The notes beneath the pieces are model-generated. The model ran no database searches. It was not told the origin of the DNA and worked only from the letters and a program-made list of their open reading frames with translations. Shown one piece after another: positions 42,446 through 50,113 of a DNA stretch of 64,000 nucleotides (its first letter is position 1; each line of letters starts with the position of its first letter). The DNA comes from Streptomyces sp. NBC_01275 (GTDB taxonomy: Bacteria > Actinomycetota > Actinomycetes > Streptomycetales > Streptomycetaceae), in NCBI RefSeq assembly GCF_026340655.1, contig NZ_JAPEOZ010000001.1:496001-560000 (forward strand). Direction: 5' to 3'. A program made the translations under genes and the position numbers.

Positions 42446-42955
42446 TCAATCCCGCAAGGCGGTGAACCGCCCCTGGTGGTAGAGCAGCGGGCGGCCCGTG
42501 CCGGCCGGGTCTCCGAGGACGACCTCGGCCAGCACGATGCGGTGATCTCCCGCAGGCACGCGCGCGACCACCCGGCACACCAGCCAGGCGAGCACGTCGT
42601 CGAGCACGGGGACCCCCTCGGGGCCCTCGCGCCAGGCCGTCGGCGCGCCGAAGCGGTCGGCGCCGCTCCTGGCGAAGGTGGCGGCGAGCTCCCGCTGGTG
42701 CTCGCCGAGTATGTGCACGCCGACGTGGTCGGCCCCGGAGAGCGCCGGCCAGCTGGAGGCGCCGGTGCCGACGCCGAAGGAGAGCAGCGGGGGCTCGGCG
42801 GAGACGGAGGAGAGGGAGGTGGCGGTGAAGCCGACCGGACCGGACGCGCCGGCGGCGGTGATCACGGCGACTCCCGCCGCGTGCCGCCGGAAGACGGAGC
42901 GCAGCAGGTCGGGCGAGGCGAGCTGGGAGGTGCCGAGGTCGGGCGTGGCCGTCAT
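42446..42955 (-). CDS. flavin reductase-family protein
   Basis: A 169-residue split-barrel FMN-binding protein: LLRSVFRRHAAGVAVITAAG, VGFTATSLSSVSAEPPLLSFGV (flavin contact), HILGEHQRELAATFAR and the C-terminal GDHRIVLAEVVLGD are typical of the HpaC/SsuE-like NAD(P)H:FMN reductases that feed two-component monooxygenases, including sulfonate and sulfone desulfurisation systems. It is immediately preceded by a short leader peptide of the Cys-terminal family, which suggests regulation by sulfur or cysteine status. No partner monooxygenase is in the window. Confidence 0.88.
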   Translation of the reverse strand: MTATPDLGTSQLASPDLLRSVFRRHAAGVAVITAAGASGPVGFTATSLSSVSAEPPLLSFGVGTGASSWPALSGADHVGVHILGEHQRELAATFARSGADRFGAPTAWREGPEGVPVLDDVLAWLVCRVVARVPAGDHRIVLAEVVLGDPAGTGRPLLYHQGRFTALRD

Positions 42956-42999
42956 GGAGTTGTCCTTCTGCGAGAGACGACGAGCGGGGGCGGGACTGC

Positions 43000-43092
43000 T
43001 CAGCGGCCCGGACAGCGCGCGCTCGCGGTACGGACGAGGTCGACGTGGACCCGTCCGTGGAGAAGGAGTTCCTCCAGAAGTTCCTCAGACAT
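43000..43092 (-). CDS. Cys-terminal leader peptide upstream of the flavin reductase
   Basis: A 30-residue ORF starting at ATG 43092 ends in RVHVDLVRTASARCPGR. This is the HVDLxRxxSxxC pattern of the short Streptomyces 'putative leader peptides' that I recall ahead of sulfur-assimilation and related genes. The N-terminal half (SEELLEELLL) is acidic and Leu-rich. Its stop is 44 bases before the flavin-reductase ATG. The single Cys codon lies four codons from the end, where ribosome stalling could affect the downstream gene. Attenuation is inferred; I see no classic terminator in the 44 bases. Confidence 0.75.
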   Translation of the reverse strand: MSEELLEELLLHGRVHVDLVRTASARCPGR

Positions 43093-43187
43093 ACGGTCAG
43101 GCTGACGATAGGTGGTGCGCGCAGTCAAGTACGTTCCGGCATCTGGGAGCTGACTCACCGCACCCAAGCCGCGCGTACGCAAGGACC

Positions 43188-43601
43188 TCACACGGCCTCC
43201 CCCAGGGCGGCGATGACGTCGGCCTTGCGGGGCTGGCCGGTGGCGCGCCGGACGATCCGGCCGTCGGCGTCCAGGACCAGCACGGTCGGCGTCTTGAGGA
43301 TGTCGAGTTCGCGAACGAGGTCCAGATGCGCCTCGGCGTCGATCTCGATGTGGGCGACGCCGGGGACCACGTCCGCCACCTCGCCCAGGACCCGGCGGGT
43401 CGCCCGGCAGGGCGCGCAGAAGGCGCTGGAGAACTGCACGAGCGTGGCGCGCTCGCCGAGTTCACCGCCCAGCCGGTCCGCTCCGAGTCGTCTGCCGTCG
43501 TCGCGCCCGCCCACCCGTACCCTCCCGCTCCGCCGCCGTTGCAGCACTCCGTACACGCTCGCCGCCGCGAGCACCGCCACGCACACCATCAGTCCGGTCA
43601 T
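43188..43601 (-). CDS. membrane-anchored thioredoxin-like protein
   Basis: About 137 residues from ATG 43601 (GTG 43610 is also possible). An N-terminal membrane helix (TGLMVCVAVLAAASVYGVL) is followed by a thioredoxin fold: VQFSSAFCAPCRATRRVL carries a CAPC active site and ILKTPTVLVLDADG includes the cis-Pro. It should act as a disulfide reductase or oxidase at the membrane; topology puts the fold on the outside if the helix is a simple signal anchor. It is divergent from the DUF4395 gene. Confidence 0.85.
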   Translation of the reverse strand: MTGLMVCVAVLAAASVYGVLQRRRSGRVRVGGRDDGRRLGADRLGGELGERATLVQFSSAFCAPCRATRRVLGEVADVVPGVAHIEIDAEAHLDLVRELDILKTPTVLVLDADGRIVRRATGQPRKADVIAALGEAV

Positions 43602-43676
43602 CTCCCGCACAACCGTTCACGAGACTGCAAAGATTCCCGGCCCCCGGAAGCGTGACGGTTGCGGAATGCTTGATTC

Positions 43677-44093
43677 ATGGACATCGATGCGAGGGGCCCG
43701 CGTTTCGCGGCGGCCCTGACGACCCTGGTGCTCGCGGTCGCGCTGGTCACCGGGAGCGCCTGGCTGCTGGCCTGGCAGACGCTGGCGTTCGCGCTCGGCG
43801 CGGCGGGCGGGGTCGGGCGCTCCCCGTACGCCTGGGTGTTCCGGACGGCGGTGCGGCCGCGGATCGGGCCGCCGACGGAGTTCGAGTCGCCGCAGCCCCC
43901 GCGGTTCGCCCAGGCGGTGGGACTCGCCTTCGCGGCCCTCGGGCTGGTCGGCTTCACCCTGGGACCCGACTGGCTGGGGCTGGCGGCGACCGGCGCGGCG
44001 CTGGCGGCGGCCTTCCTCAATGCCGCTTTCGGGTACTGCCTCGGCTGCGAGATGTACCTGCTCGCGCGGCGGGTGACGGTACGAGCGGAGTAA
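43677..44093 (+). CDS. DUF4395 membrane protein
   Basis: A 138-residue protein with four membrane helices and the family signature GYCLGCEMYLL near the C-terminus (Cys-x-x-Cys). The PYAWVFRTAVRPRIGPPTEFE loop is also characteristic. DUF4395 proteins are often encoded beside thioredoxins and sulfurtransferases, and here one is divergent from a thioredoxin-like gene 75 bases away. That supports a thiol-redox or sulfur-related role; the reaction is unknown. Confidence 0.85.
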   Translation: MDIDARGPRFAAALTTLVLAVALVTGSAWLLAWQTLAFALGAAGGVGRSPYAWVFRTAVRPRIGPPTEFESPQPPRFAQAVGLAFAALGLVGFTLGPDWLGLAATGAALAAAFLNAAFGYCLGCEMYLLARRVTVRAE

Positions 44094-44204
44094 AGGCGAC
44101 TTAAAAGCACAAGGTGGATCAAGGGGGCGAGTGACGAGGATCTCGTCGTTGTGGAGCGTCAGGGCTGGCTCCCCGGCCGTTCTTCGGGCACGATCTGCGA
44201 GATG

Positions 44205-44226
44205 CCGTAAACCTACGGCTGCGTAA
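44205..44226. promoter_or_regulatory. overlapping inverted repeats in the acyltransferase promoter
   Basis: CCGTA-AACC-TACGG (44205-44218) overlaps TACG-GCTG-CGTA (44214-44225). Such TACG/CGTA palindromes resemble sites of lipid-metabolism TetR regulators. The remainder of the 189-base gap is featureless apart from a purine-rich ribosome site (GAAGGAAGG) before the ATG. Confidence 0.4.
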
Positions 44227-44282
44227 CTTTGCCCATTGGGATTCGCCTCCCGGGCAGAGAGAAGGAAGGGTCCGCCCCGCCC

Positions 44283-45011
44283 ATGGCAGAGCTTGTCTAC
44301 CGTCCCGCCGTCGGCCTCGCCCAGACCCTGTTCAAGGTCTGGGACCTCAAGATCGACTGCAAGGGGTCGGAGAACATCCCGCGCTCGGGCGGAGCCGTGC
44401 TCGTGAGCAACCACATCAGCTACCTCGACTTCATCTTCGACGGCCTGGCCGCGCTCCCGCAGAAACGTCTCGTTCGTTTCATGGCGAAGGAGTCCGTCTT
44501 CCGGCACAAGATCTCCGGCCCCCTGATGCGCGGGATGAAGCACATCCCCGTGGACCGCAAGCAGGGCGAGACGGCGTACGCGCACGCGCTGCAGTCGCTG
44601 CGCTCGGGCGAGATCGTCGGGGTCTTCCCCGAGGCCACGATCTCGGAGTCGTTCACGCTGAAGAGCTTCAAGTCGGGCGCCGCCCGGATGGCCCAGGAGG
44701 CGGGCGTCCCGCTGATCCCGATGGCCGTGTGGGGCACCCAGCGCCTGTGGACGAAGGGGCACCCGCGCAACTTCAAGCGCAGCCACACCCCGATCACCAT
44801 CCGGGTCGGCGAGGCGATCGAGGCCTCCCGCGACAAGTACGCGGGCGCCATCACCCGGCAGCTGCGCGAGCGCGTCCAGGAGCTGCTGGAGGCCGCTCAG
44901 CGCGCCTACCCGGTCCGCCCCAAGGACGCCGACGACACCTGGTGGATGCCGGCCCATCTGGGCGGTACGGCCCCGACGCCGGAGCAGGTGCGCGCGGCCG
45001 AGGCCCGCTGA
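44283..45011 (+). CDS. 1-acylglycerol-3-phosphate acyltransferase (PlsC-like)
   Basis: A 242-residue membrane-associated acyltransferase with the catalytic SNHISYLDF (H-x4-D), the substrate-binding KRLVRFMAKESVF and VFPEATIS (FPEG-like, with Ala for Gly) and the downstream VPLIPMAVWGT. It transfers an acyl chain to lysophosphatidic acid or a related lysolipid in phospholipid synthesis. It stands alone. Confidence 0.9.
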   Translation: MAELVYRPAVGLAQTLFKVWDLKIDCKGSENIPRSGGAVLVSNHISYLDFIFDGLAALPQKRLVRFMAKESVFRHKISGPLMRGMKHIPVDRKQGETAYAHALQSLRSGEIVGVFPEATISESFTLKSFKSGAARMAQEAGVPLIPMAVWGTQRLWTKGHPRNFKRSHTPITIRVGEAIEASRDKYAGAITRQLRERVQELLEAAQRAYPVRPKDADDTWWMPAHLGGTAPTPEQVRAAEAR

Positions 45012-45190
45012 CCTCTGCCCGGCGGTCCGCGCCGGCTGACGTTCGCTTGTGCGACCCCGCGCCCCGGGCGCGCTGTGGCGGCCGATAGGGTCCCGGCCAT
45101 AACCAAGCCGGGGGTCCGGGGCCGTTCGGGTGACCGTCGTCCCGCTGTCGTCCCCGGCTGTTGTCTGCCGAACGCGCTACGGGGGCGAAG

Positions 45191-46210
45191 ATGCGGCGCT
45201 GGATCAAGGTGTCGGTGGCGGCTGCGACGGTACTGGGACTGGGCGGCTGGATCGCCCAGCCGTACGTCCACGAGTGGTGGCTGATCCGCTCGGCCTGCGA
45301 CGGCGCGCTGCCCGACGACGCGCTGCGCGATCTGGTCCCCGACGGCTCCCATGTCACCGACACCGGCTCGGGCTCGGTGCCCGAGCTCGGGGACTACGCG
45401 TGCACGGTCACCGTCGGCGGCGACCACAGCGCGGACTGGAAGATGCTGGTCCTGGAGGCCTACACCCAACGCGACGACCAGGACCGCGAGTTGATGTGGG
45501 CCTTCAACCGGAACGGTTTCGAGACTCAGGCGCCCATGTCCGCGGGCCTGCCCGGGTTCGTCACGGGCCGGGGCGTCCTGGAATTCCTGCTCCGGTGCCC
45601 CGACCTGGGCAAGGACGAAGACGGACGGCCGCGCAAGATGCTGGTGCGTGCCTCGATCAGCCGCAACGCCTCCTGGATCCGTCCCGCTTCGTACGAGACG
45701 GCCGTCGCGTTCGTCAACACCGCCGCCAAGCGCCTGGGTTGCGGCGCCGATCCGCTCACCGCGCCGAGCGGGGTGGGTCCGGCGGATCCCGAGAAGAGCC
45801 CGAAGACCGTCCCGCTCGACTCCGCCCGCGACACCGCCTGCGGCTGGCTGGCCGGGGCGGGGCTGCCGAACCCGACGCGCTGGAAGGTCGCGGTCGGCCT
45901 CGACGACGCGGCCCCGACGGGCACGTGCAGCGCCTCCGCCGGGGACGAGTCGACCGACGACGGCGAGCAACGGCTGGACTTCGCCGCCTGGTTCGGCGAC
46001 TGGAGCACCCGTCTGGTCTCCGGCGACAACGACGACGCACCGCCCCTCAGCGCGAGCGCCCGCTGCGACGGCGAGGCCGCCCACTTCGCCGTCGACGCGC
46101 CCGACGAGGTGCCGGGCGTCGACGCGGACAAACGGCGTGCCCTGCTGGAGGCGTTCGCAGAGGAGCAGGTGAAGCGGCGGGACTGCTCGGATCTCCGGAT
46201 GAACGGCTAG
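45191..46210 (+). CDS. single-pass envelope protein of unknown function
   Basis: A 339-residue protein with an N-terminal membrane anchor (IKVSVAAATVLGLGGWIA) and a large extracytoplasmic part made of two similar halves. Each has a cysteine-containing module, IRSACDGALPDDALRDLVP in the first and DSARDTACGWLAGAGLP in the second. Streptomyces encodes many such anchored proteins; I have no function for it. ATG 45191 follows GGGGGCGAAG. Its TAG stop is part of the CTAG target of the mobile element that follows, so the gene is intact but has lost its original downstream sequence. Confidence 0.72.
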   Translation: MRRWIKVSVAAATVLGLGGWIAQPYVHEWWLIRSACDGALPDDALRDLVPDGSHVTDTGSGSVPELGDYACTVTVGGDHSADWKMLVLEAYTQRDDQDRELMWAFNRNGFETQAPMSAGLPGFVTGRGVLEFLLRCPDLGKDEDGRPRKMLVRASISRNASWIRPASYETAVAFVNTAAKRLGCGADPLTAPSGVGPADPEKSPKTVPLDSARDTACGWLAGAGLPNPTRWKVAVGLDDAAPTGTCSASAGDESTDDGEQRLDFAAWFGDWSTRLVSGDNDDAPPLSASARCDGEAAHFAVDAPDEVPGVDADKRRALLEAFAEEQVKRRDCSDLRMNG

Positions 46211-46226
46211 GGGCTGTTGCGAAAGT
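46211..46226 (+). repeat. left terminal inverted repeat of the IS5-family element
   Basis: GGGCTGTTGCGAAAGT is preceded by the CTAG duplication, which includes the TAG stop codon of the upstream gene. Confidence 0.85.
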
Positions 46227-46254
46227 GGATCTTGGTCGTAGATGATCAGGTCCT

Positions 46255-46680
46255 GTGGGACGTGGTGATCTGACGAACGGGCAGTGGGCCCGGCTGGAGC
46301 CGCTGTTGGCGCAGGGCATCAAGCCGGGCCGCCCGCCGGTGTGGACGCGGCGGCAGCTCATAGACGGCATACGGTGGCGGATCCGGACCGGTGCCCCCTG
46401 GCGCGACGTGCCGGAACGCTACGGCCCCTGGGACCGGGTCTATGACCTGTTCCGCCGCTGGCAGCGCAATGGCACCTGGGCCAGGATCGTCACCCAGCTC
46501 CAGGCTGAGGCCGACGCGAAGGGCCTGATCACCTGGGACGTGAACGTCGACTCCACCGTCTGCCGGGCCCACCAGCACGCCGCCGGGGCGGCGAAAAGGG
46601 GGACCTTCAAAAGGAGCCGCCCGGCGGCATCGCCGCCGAGCCGGCCGACCACGGTCTCGGACGCTCCCGGGGCGGGCTGA
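46255..46680 (+). CDS. IS5-family transposase, upstream frame (orfA)
   Basis: From GTG 46255 this frame encodes the N-terminal half of a DDE transposase: [49 protein letters not shown], and [16 protein letters not shown] with the first catalytic Asp. After AAAAGGGGG at 46594-46602 the frame loses similarity and ends at 46680. A -1 shift there restores the family sequence [11 protein letters not shown] in the second frame, as in IS5 members that make a fused transposase by programmed frameshifting. Confidence 0.88.
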   Translation: MGRGDLTNGQWARLEPLLAQGIKPGRPPVWTRRQLIDGIRWRIRTGAPWRDVPERYGPWDRVYDLFRRWQRNGTWARIVTQLQAEADAKGLITWDVNVDSTVCRAHQHAAGAAKRGTFKRSRPAASPPSRPTTVSDAPGAG

Positions 46681-47129
46681 CCACCAAGATCCACCTTGCC
46701 GTCGAGCAGGGACAGAAGCCGCTGTCCATCGTGATCACAGCCGGTCAGCGGGGTGACTCGCCACAGTTCGAACCGGTCCTGGAAGCGATCCGGGTGCCCC
46801 GGCTCGGTCGGGGCCGACCCCGCAGACGCCCGGACCGGGTGCGGGCCGACAAGGCGTACGACTCCCACAGTAACCGAGCCTACCTGCGAAGGCGCGGAAT
46901 CAAGGCGACCATCCCAGTCCCGGCGGATCGCGTCCGCAACCGTCAGAAGCTCGGCTCCCGAGGCGGCCGGCCGCCGACGTTCGACAAGACCGACTACCGC
47001 GAGCGGCATGCCGTCGAGTGCGGGATCAATCGCCTAAAGCGACATCGGGCCGTGGCCACGAGGTACGACAAGCTCGCCGTCCGCTACGAGGCGACCGTGC
47101 TGGTCGCAGTCCTCAACGAGTGGCTGTGA
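46596..47129 (+). CDS. IS5-family transposase, downstream frame (orfB)
   Basis: This is the -1 frame entered after the slippery AAAAGGGGG run. It carries [34 protein letters not shown] (second catalytic Asp) and [32 protein letters not shown] (catalytic Glu of the DDE triad). Its own internal ATG at 46731 would miss part of the fold, so expression probably depends on the frameshift. All three catalytic residues are present, so the element may still be active. Confidence 0.85.
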   Translation, partial: KGDLQKEPPGGIAAEPADHGLGRSRGGLTTKIHLAVEQGQKPLSIVITAGQRGDSPQFEPVLEAIRVPRLGRGRPRRRPDRVRADKAYDSHSNRAYLRRRGIKATIPVPADRVRNRQKLGSRGGRPPTFDKTDYRERHAVECGINRLKRHRAVATRYDKLAVRYEATVLVAVLNEWL

Positions 47130-47150
47130 CCAGCAGTTTCCCATCAGTTG

Positions 47151-47798
47151 CTAGGAGTGGATGAGTGTGCGGGCTTTGTCGATCCACCCCGACACGGCCT
47201 TGGCACCACAGCTCTCGGCGACCAACTGGGCCTCGTCGAGGTGGTGGAACGCCGCCGATGGGTCGCCGGTTTCGGCCGCGAGGTAGGCCAGCGCCACCAG
47301 ACCAGCCGCTTCCCCTGGCCTGAAACCGATCTCCCGGCGCAATGTCACCGATTCGGTCAGCCGCTCGCGCGCCTGATCGAAGTGGCCTGCGTCCTTGTCG
47401 GCGAAGCCCAGGTGGCGAATCGCATACGACATCGTCATCCGGTCGTCGACGGATTTCGCCAGCGCGTACGACCGCTCGAAGTATGGCCTGCCAGTGGCAC
47501 CGTCGCCCTTGACCACTTGGTGCCAGCAGCCAACCCAGAACAGCGCGTCCGCCTCACCCGACGCATCCCCCAGACGCTCGTACAACTCGGCCGCGCGCTC
47601 GAACAGCACCAGTTCCTCGCTATTCTCCTCGCGGTCGTTCAGGAAGCGGACGTGCAGTACCTTGCCCCGCGCCATGGAAAGCGGCGCCTCGACCGCGTCC
47701 AGCACGTCATCGGACCGGTCCAGCGCGGACGTGTCCCCGCCGAACATCGCCGCTTCGAACAGCTCTCCCGCACGTTCGATCCAGCCCTGTCCTTGCAT
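47151..47798 (-). CDS. TPR-repeat protein carried inside the IS element
   Basis: A 215-residue helical protein made of tetratricopeptide-like repeats (ELVLFERAAELYERLGDASGEADALFWVG, RPYFERSYALAKSVDDRMTMSYAIRHLGFADKDAGHFDQARERL, GEAAGLVALAYLAAETGDPSAAFHHLDEAQ). ATG 47798 follows GGGAGGGGTAGAGG. The gene looks less GC-extreme than its neighbours. Between its start and the IS right end there is a short frame ending in AAIIQREG-stop, possibly the 3' tail of a former neighbour. It is a passenger rather than a transposition gene; its role is unknown. Confidence 0.78.
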   Translation of the reverse strand: MQGQGWIERAGELFEAAMFGGDTSALDRSDDVLDAVEAPLSMARGKVLHVRFLNDREENSEELVLFERAAELYERLGDASGEADALFWVGCWHQVVKGDGATGRPYFERSYALAKSVDDRMTMSYAIRHLGFADKDAGHFDQARERLTESVTLRREIGFRPGEAAGLVALAYLAAETGDPSAAFHHLDEAQLVAESCGAKAVSGWIDKARTLIHS

Positions 47799-47958
47799 AC
47801 CTCTACCCCTCCCGTTGGATGATGGCAGCGCCGACGCTATCTCCGTGCTCCGGCGGAAGACGGCCATTTTTGAACGCCCGCGCTCACCATCCCGCCGACC
47901 CTGACCGTCGGCTTCCCCTCGAGAGGCTTGCTTGGGCAGTCGAGCCCAGCCGTCCGTG

Positions 47959-47974
47959 GCTTTCGCAACAGGCC
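47959..47974 (-). repeat. right terminal inverted repeat of the IS5-family element
   Basis: Read on the minus strand it is GGCCTGTTGCGAAAGC, matching the left end at 14 of 16 bases, and it is followed by the second CTAG copy at 47975-47978. Confidence 0.82.
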
Positions 47975-47978
47975 CTAG

Positions 47979-48008
47979 CCCGGCCGAGTCCCGCCGATCC
48001 CGGCCGGG
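47979..48008. terminator. hairpin originally shared by the two genes now split by the IS
   Basis: CCCGGCCG (47979-47986) pairs with CGGCCGGG (48001-48008) around a 14-base loop. It starts right after the IS target duplication and lies 18 bases past the stop of the minus-strand gene at 48026. Removing the IS places it directly after the TAG of the plus-strand gene, so it would have served both convergent genes. Confidence 0.7.
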
Positions 48009-48025
48009 TTCTCGCCGCCGCGCGG

Positions 48026-49372
48026 TCAGTAGACGGACAGCCAGAGCTGCCGCACGTACCGGTCGTCGATGAGCTGCCGCATCGCCGCCGCGCGCGTCTT
48101 GGGCGTCTTCCGCGCCGTCGCCCACGCGTCGACCACCGTGAGCAACTGATGCCGGGCGTCCATCAGATCGCCCTTCACCGGTCCGGAGACGGGCCGCCGC
48201 GCGATGTCGCCCATCGGCAGTCGGCTGCTCAGCTGCCGTGCCGCGGGCTGGAAGCTGCCGCGCGTGGACCGGCGCACGGTCGCGTCGAAGGCGGCGAGGT
48301 CGGGGATCGTGCCGTCGCGGGCGTAGCGGGCGCGGTACTTCATCAGGACGCCGATCCGGTCGGTCATGTGCTCGAGGTCGATGTCGACCCAGGTGGTGGT
48401 GGAGTCGGGATCGAGCCCCTTCTCGGCCGGCCCGGGACGGTAGTCGGGGTCGCCGCCCCGGTCGTCGAGCCGCTCCAGGCAGTAGGCGAGCCAGGCCCGC
48501 TCGGAGTCGTAGAGGATCGCGAACGCCCGTGGGTCCTTGGCGAGTTCGCCGATCAGCCGCTCCGGGTCCGCCTCGACGTCCGAGTAGGGCTGCGTGTGCT
48601 CGAAGTCGGCGTGCGCCTCGCCGGGCGCGAGGAAGCGGCCGTACGTCGTCCAGCCCTGGTCGTCGAGCGCGGCCAGGTCGGCGGGGACGGCGGGGCGTAC
48701 GGCGTGGTCGTCGGCGCTCAGGAAACGGTTCTGGTCGATGACGTACTGGGCGAGCATGCGGGCCACGCCCGGCGCCATGCCCTCGGGCAGTTCGACCCCG
48801 TCGAGCGCGGCGGCGACGGCGAAGGCGCCGCGGGCCTGGGCCAGGGTGTGCGTCCTGCCGCTCCCGGTGGCCCGGGTGGCCGCGTCCACGACCTCGCCGA
48901 GCGCCTTCGCGCCGTCGCCGCACGGATGCTCGTGCACCAGCAACTCCCGTACCGCGTCGAACCGGTCGAGGTCGTCGCCCGGGTCCAGGGCGCGGGTCGC
49001 GGCGGCCGGGTCCTCGGCGAGGGCACGGGTGGCGGCGGGGATCTCCTGGCAGGGGGCGCCGTCCCCGGAGTCGGCGAGGACGATCGGCACGGCGGCGCCG
49101 GTCGCGAGGAGCGCGAGGGCGACGGCCGAGGCGATCAGCCAGTGCTTGCGCAGCCGGGCGGCGAGGCGCGCGGGCACGGAGGCCGGCCGCTCACCGGGGT
49201 GTGCCGCACCCTCGACCGCCTCCGCGGCGTCCTCGGACCGGCCTTCCGGATGTTCCGGATGCTCTTGGCGCTCCGGCGGCCGTTCCGCCCCCTGCGTCTC
49301 GTCGTTTCCGTCAGATTTTCCGTCCGTGTTTCCGTCCGCATCGGCCTCGCGGGCCTCTCCCCCATCGCGCAT
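48026..49372 (-). CDS. membrane-anchored protein of unknown function
   Basis: The protein is 448 residues. The first ~70 are cytoplasmic, acidic and low-complexity (READADGNTDGKSDGNDETQG, PPERQEHPEHPEGRSEDA); one membrane helix (HWLIASAVALALLATGAAVPIVLA) follows, then a ~330-residue extracytoplasmic helical domain with PVKGDLMDARHQLLTVVDAWATARKTPKTRAAAMRQLIDDRYVRQLWLSVY at the end. No catalytic motif stands out and I do not recognise the family. It was convergent with the gene at 45191 before the IS inserted. Confidence 0.68.
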   Translation of the reverse strand: MRDGGEAREADADGNTDGKSDGNDETQGAERPPERQEHPEHPEGRSEDAAEAVEGAAHPGERPASVPARLAARLRKHWLIASAVALALLATGAAVPIVLADSGDGAPCQEIPAATRALAEDPAAATRALDPGDDLDRFDAVRELLVHEHPCGDGAKALGEVVDAATRATGSGRTHTLAQARGAFAVAAALDGVELPEGMAPGVARMLAQYVIDQNRFLSADDHAVRPAVPADLAALDDQGWTTYGRFLAPGEAHADFEHTQPYSDVEADPERLIGELAKDPRAFAILYDSERAWLAYCLERLDDRGGDPDYRPGPAEKGLDPDSTTTWVDIDLEHMTDRIGVLMKYRARYARDGTIPDLAAFDATVRRSTRGSFQPAARQLSSRLPMGDIARRPVSGPVKGDLMDARHQLLTVVDAWATARKTPKTRAAAMRQLIDDRYVRQLWLSVY

Positions 49373-49419
49373 GCCGGGGAGGTTAGCGACCGCGATCGGA
49401 CGGGCGGGCGGCGGGGTGC

Positions 49420-50013
49420 TCAGAGTGCGGCGGGGAGGGTCTGCCAGAGGTGCGGGCGGTCCACGGCGGCCTGCAGCGCGTTCAGCACGGCCGGGTGCGG
49501 TACGGCGTACAGACCGGGGTAGTCCCGTTCGCCCGCCTCGGCCTCGGGTACGAAGGCCAGCTGTTCGCCGTCGAGCGAGAACCGGGCGTCGACGCCGGGC
49601 TTGTTGCCGCGCGGATCCTGGCGGTGCCAGGCCCCGTTGAAGCGCACGGCGACCAGCCCGTGCAGGGCGTGTCCTTCGCCGCCGTCGTGCGCGAACCGCT
49701 GGTAGCACAGGGCCGTCGGGATGTCCTCGGCCCGCAGCAGCGCGGTCAAGGCGTGGGCCTTGGCGTAACAGACGCCCGTCCCCTGCTCCAGCACGTCGGA
49801 GGCGCGCCAGGTGACGCGCAGGTCTCCGGAGTCCTGCGAGTGGGGAATGGCGTCGCGGACGAACTCGAACGCCAGGCGTGCATAGGCATACGAGTCCTGC
49901 GCGTCCTGCGCGAGACGGGCGGCCGTCTGTCGGACGAGCGGGTGGTGGTGGTCGATGGCATCGTCAGCGCAGAGATAGGCGGACAGGTCGGGGTTCTCCT
50001 GGATCAGCTCCAT
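49420..50013 (-). CDS. transglutaminase-like (cysteine protease fold) protein
   Basis: A 197-residue protein with the transglutaminase-core order: ARLAFEFVRDAIPHSQD, then QGTGVCYAKAHALTALLRAEDIPTALCYQRFA with the candidate catalytic Cys, and GHALHGLVAVRFNGAWHRQDPRGNK with the His and Asp. Bacterial members are often cysteine proteases or peptide amidases. ATG 50013 was chosen because a good promoter places the transcript start about at this codon. It is upstream of the 48026 gene on the same strand, 47 bases away. Confidence 0.85.
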   Translation of the reverse strand: MELIQENPDLSAYLCADDAIDHHHPLVRQTAARLAQDAQDSYAYARLAFEFVRDAIPHSQDSGDLRVTWRASDVLEQGTGVCYAKAHALTALLRAEDIPTALCYQRFAHDGGEGHALHGLVAVRFNGAWHRQDPRGNKPGVDARFSLDGEQLAFVPEAEAGERDYPGLYAVPHPAVLNALQAAVDRPHLWQTLPAAL

Positions 50014-50021
50014 GTCGGGAG

Positions 50022-50051
50022 AGCATAGGAAAACGATCACCTGGGAGTCAA
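50022..50051 (-). promoter_or_regulatory. leaderless promoter of the transglutaminase-like gene
   Basis: On the minus strand TTGACT (50051-50046) and TATGCT (50027-50022) are separated by 18 bases, and the ATG follows eight bases after the -10 box. No ribosome site is present, which fits a leaderless message. Confidence 0.7.
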
Positions 50052-50113
50052 TGACTTTCCAGATGATCGCATACCTATGCATGAATGCCTGGGCCCGCGA
50101 CCACGCCCCGCCG

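Larger units (their letters stand above)
46211..47974. mobile_element. IS5-family element carrying a TPR passenger gene
   Basis: The element is 1764 bp. The left end GGGCTGTTGCGAAAGT (46211-46226) matches the reverse complement of the right end (47959-47974) at 14 of 16 positions. Both sides are flanked by CTAG (46207-46210 and 47975-47978), a YTAR-type target duplication expected for IS5-family elements. The left 0.9 kb holds a frameshifted DDE transposase; the right 0.85 kb holds an opposite-strand TPR gene unrelated to transposition. No other copy of the end sequence is seen directly after the transposase. Confidence 0.85.

Noticed and set aside
43045..43719. Plus-strand frame opposite the leader peptide and thioredoxin gene
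   Set aside because: No domain is recognisable, while the minus strand encodes a clear thioredoxin motif and a known leader-peptide pattern.
46255..47129. Transposase as a decayed pseudogene
   Set aside because: The only interruption is a -1 shift at an A/G run typical of programmed frameshifting, and all three DDE residues are retained, so I kept it as a functional frameshifted pair.
47799..47958. Gene remnant upstream of the TPR gene (frame ending AAIIQREG-stop)
   Set aside because: The frame is only about 26 codons before an in-frame stop, too short to identify. I mention it only as a possible tail of a captured neighbour.
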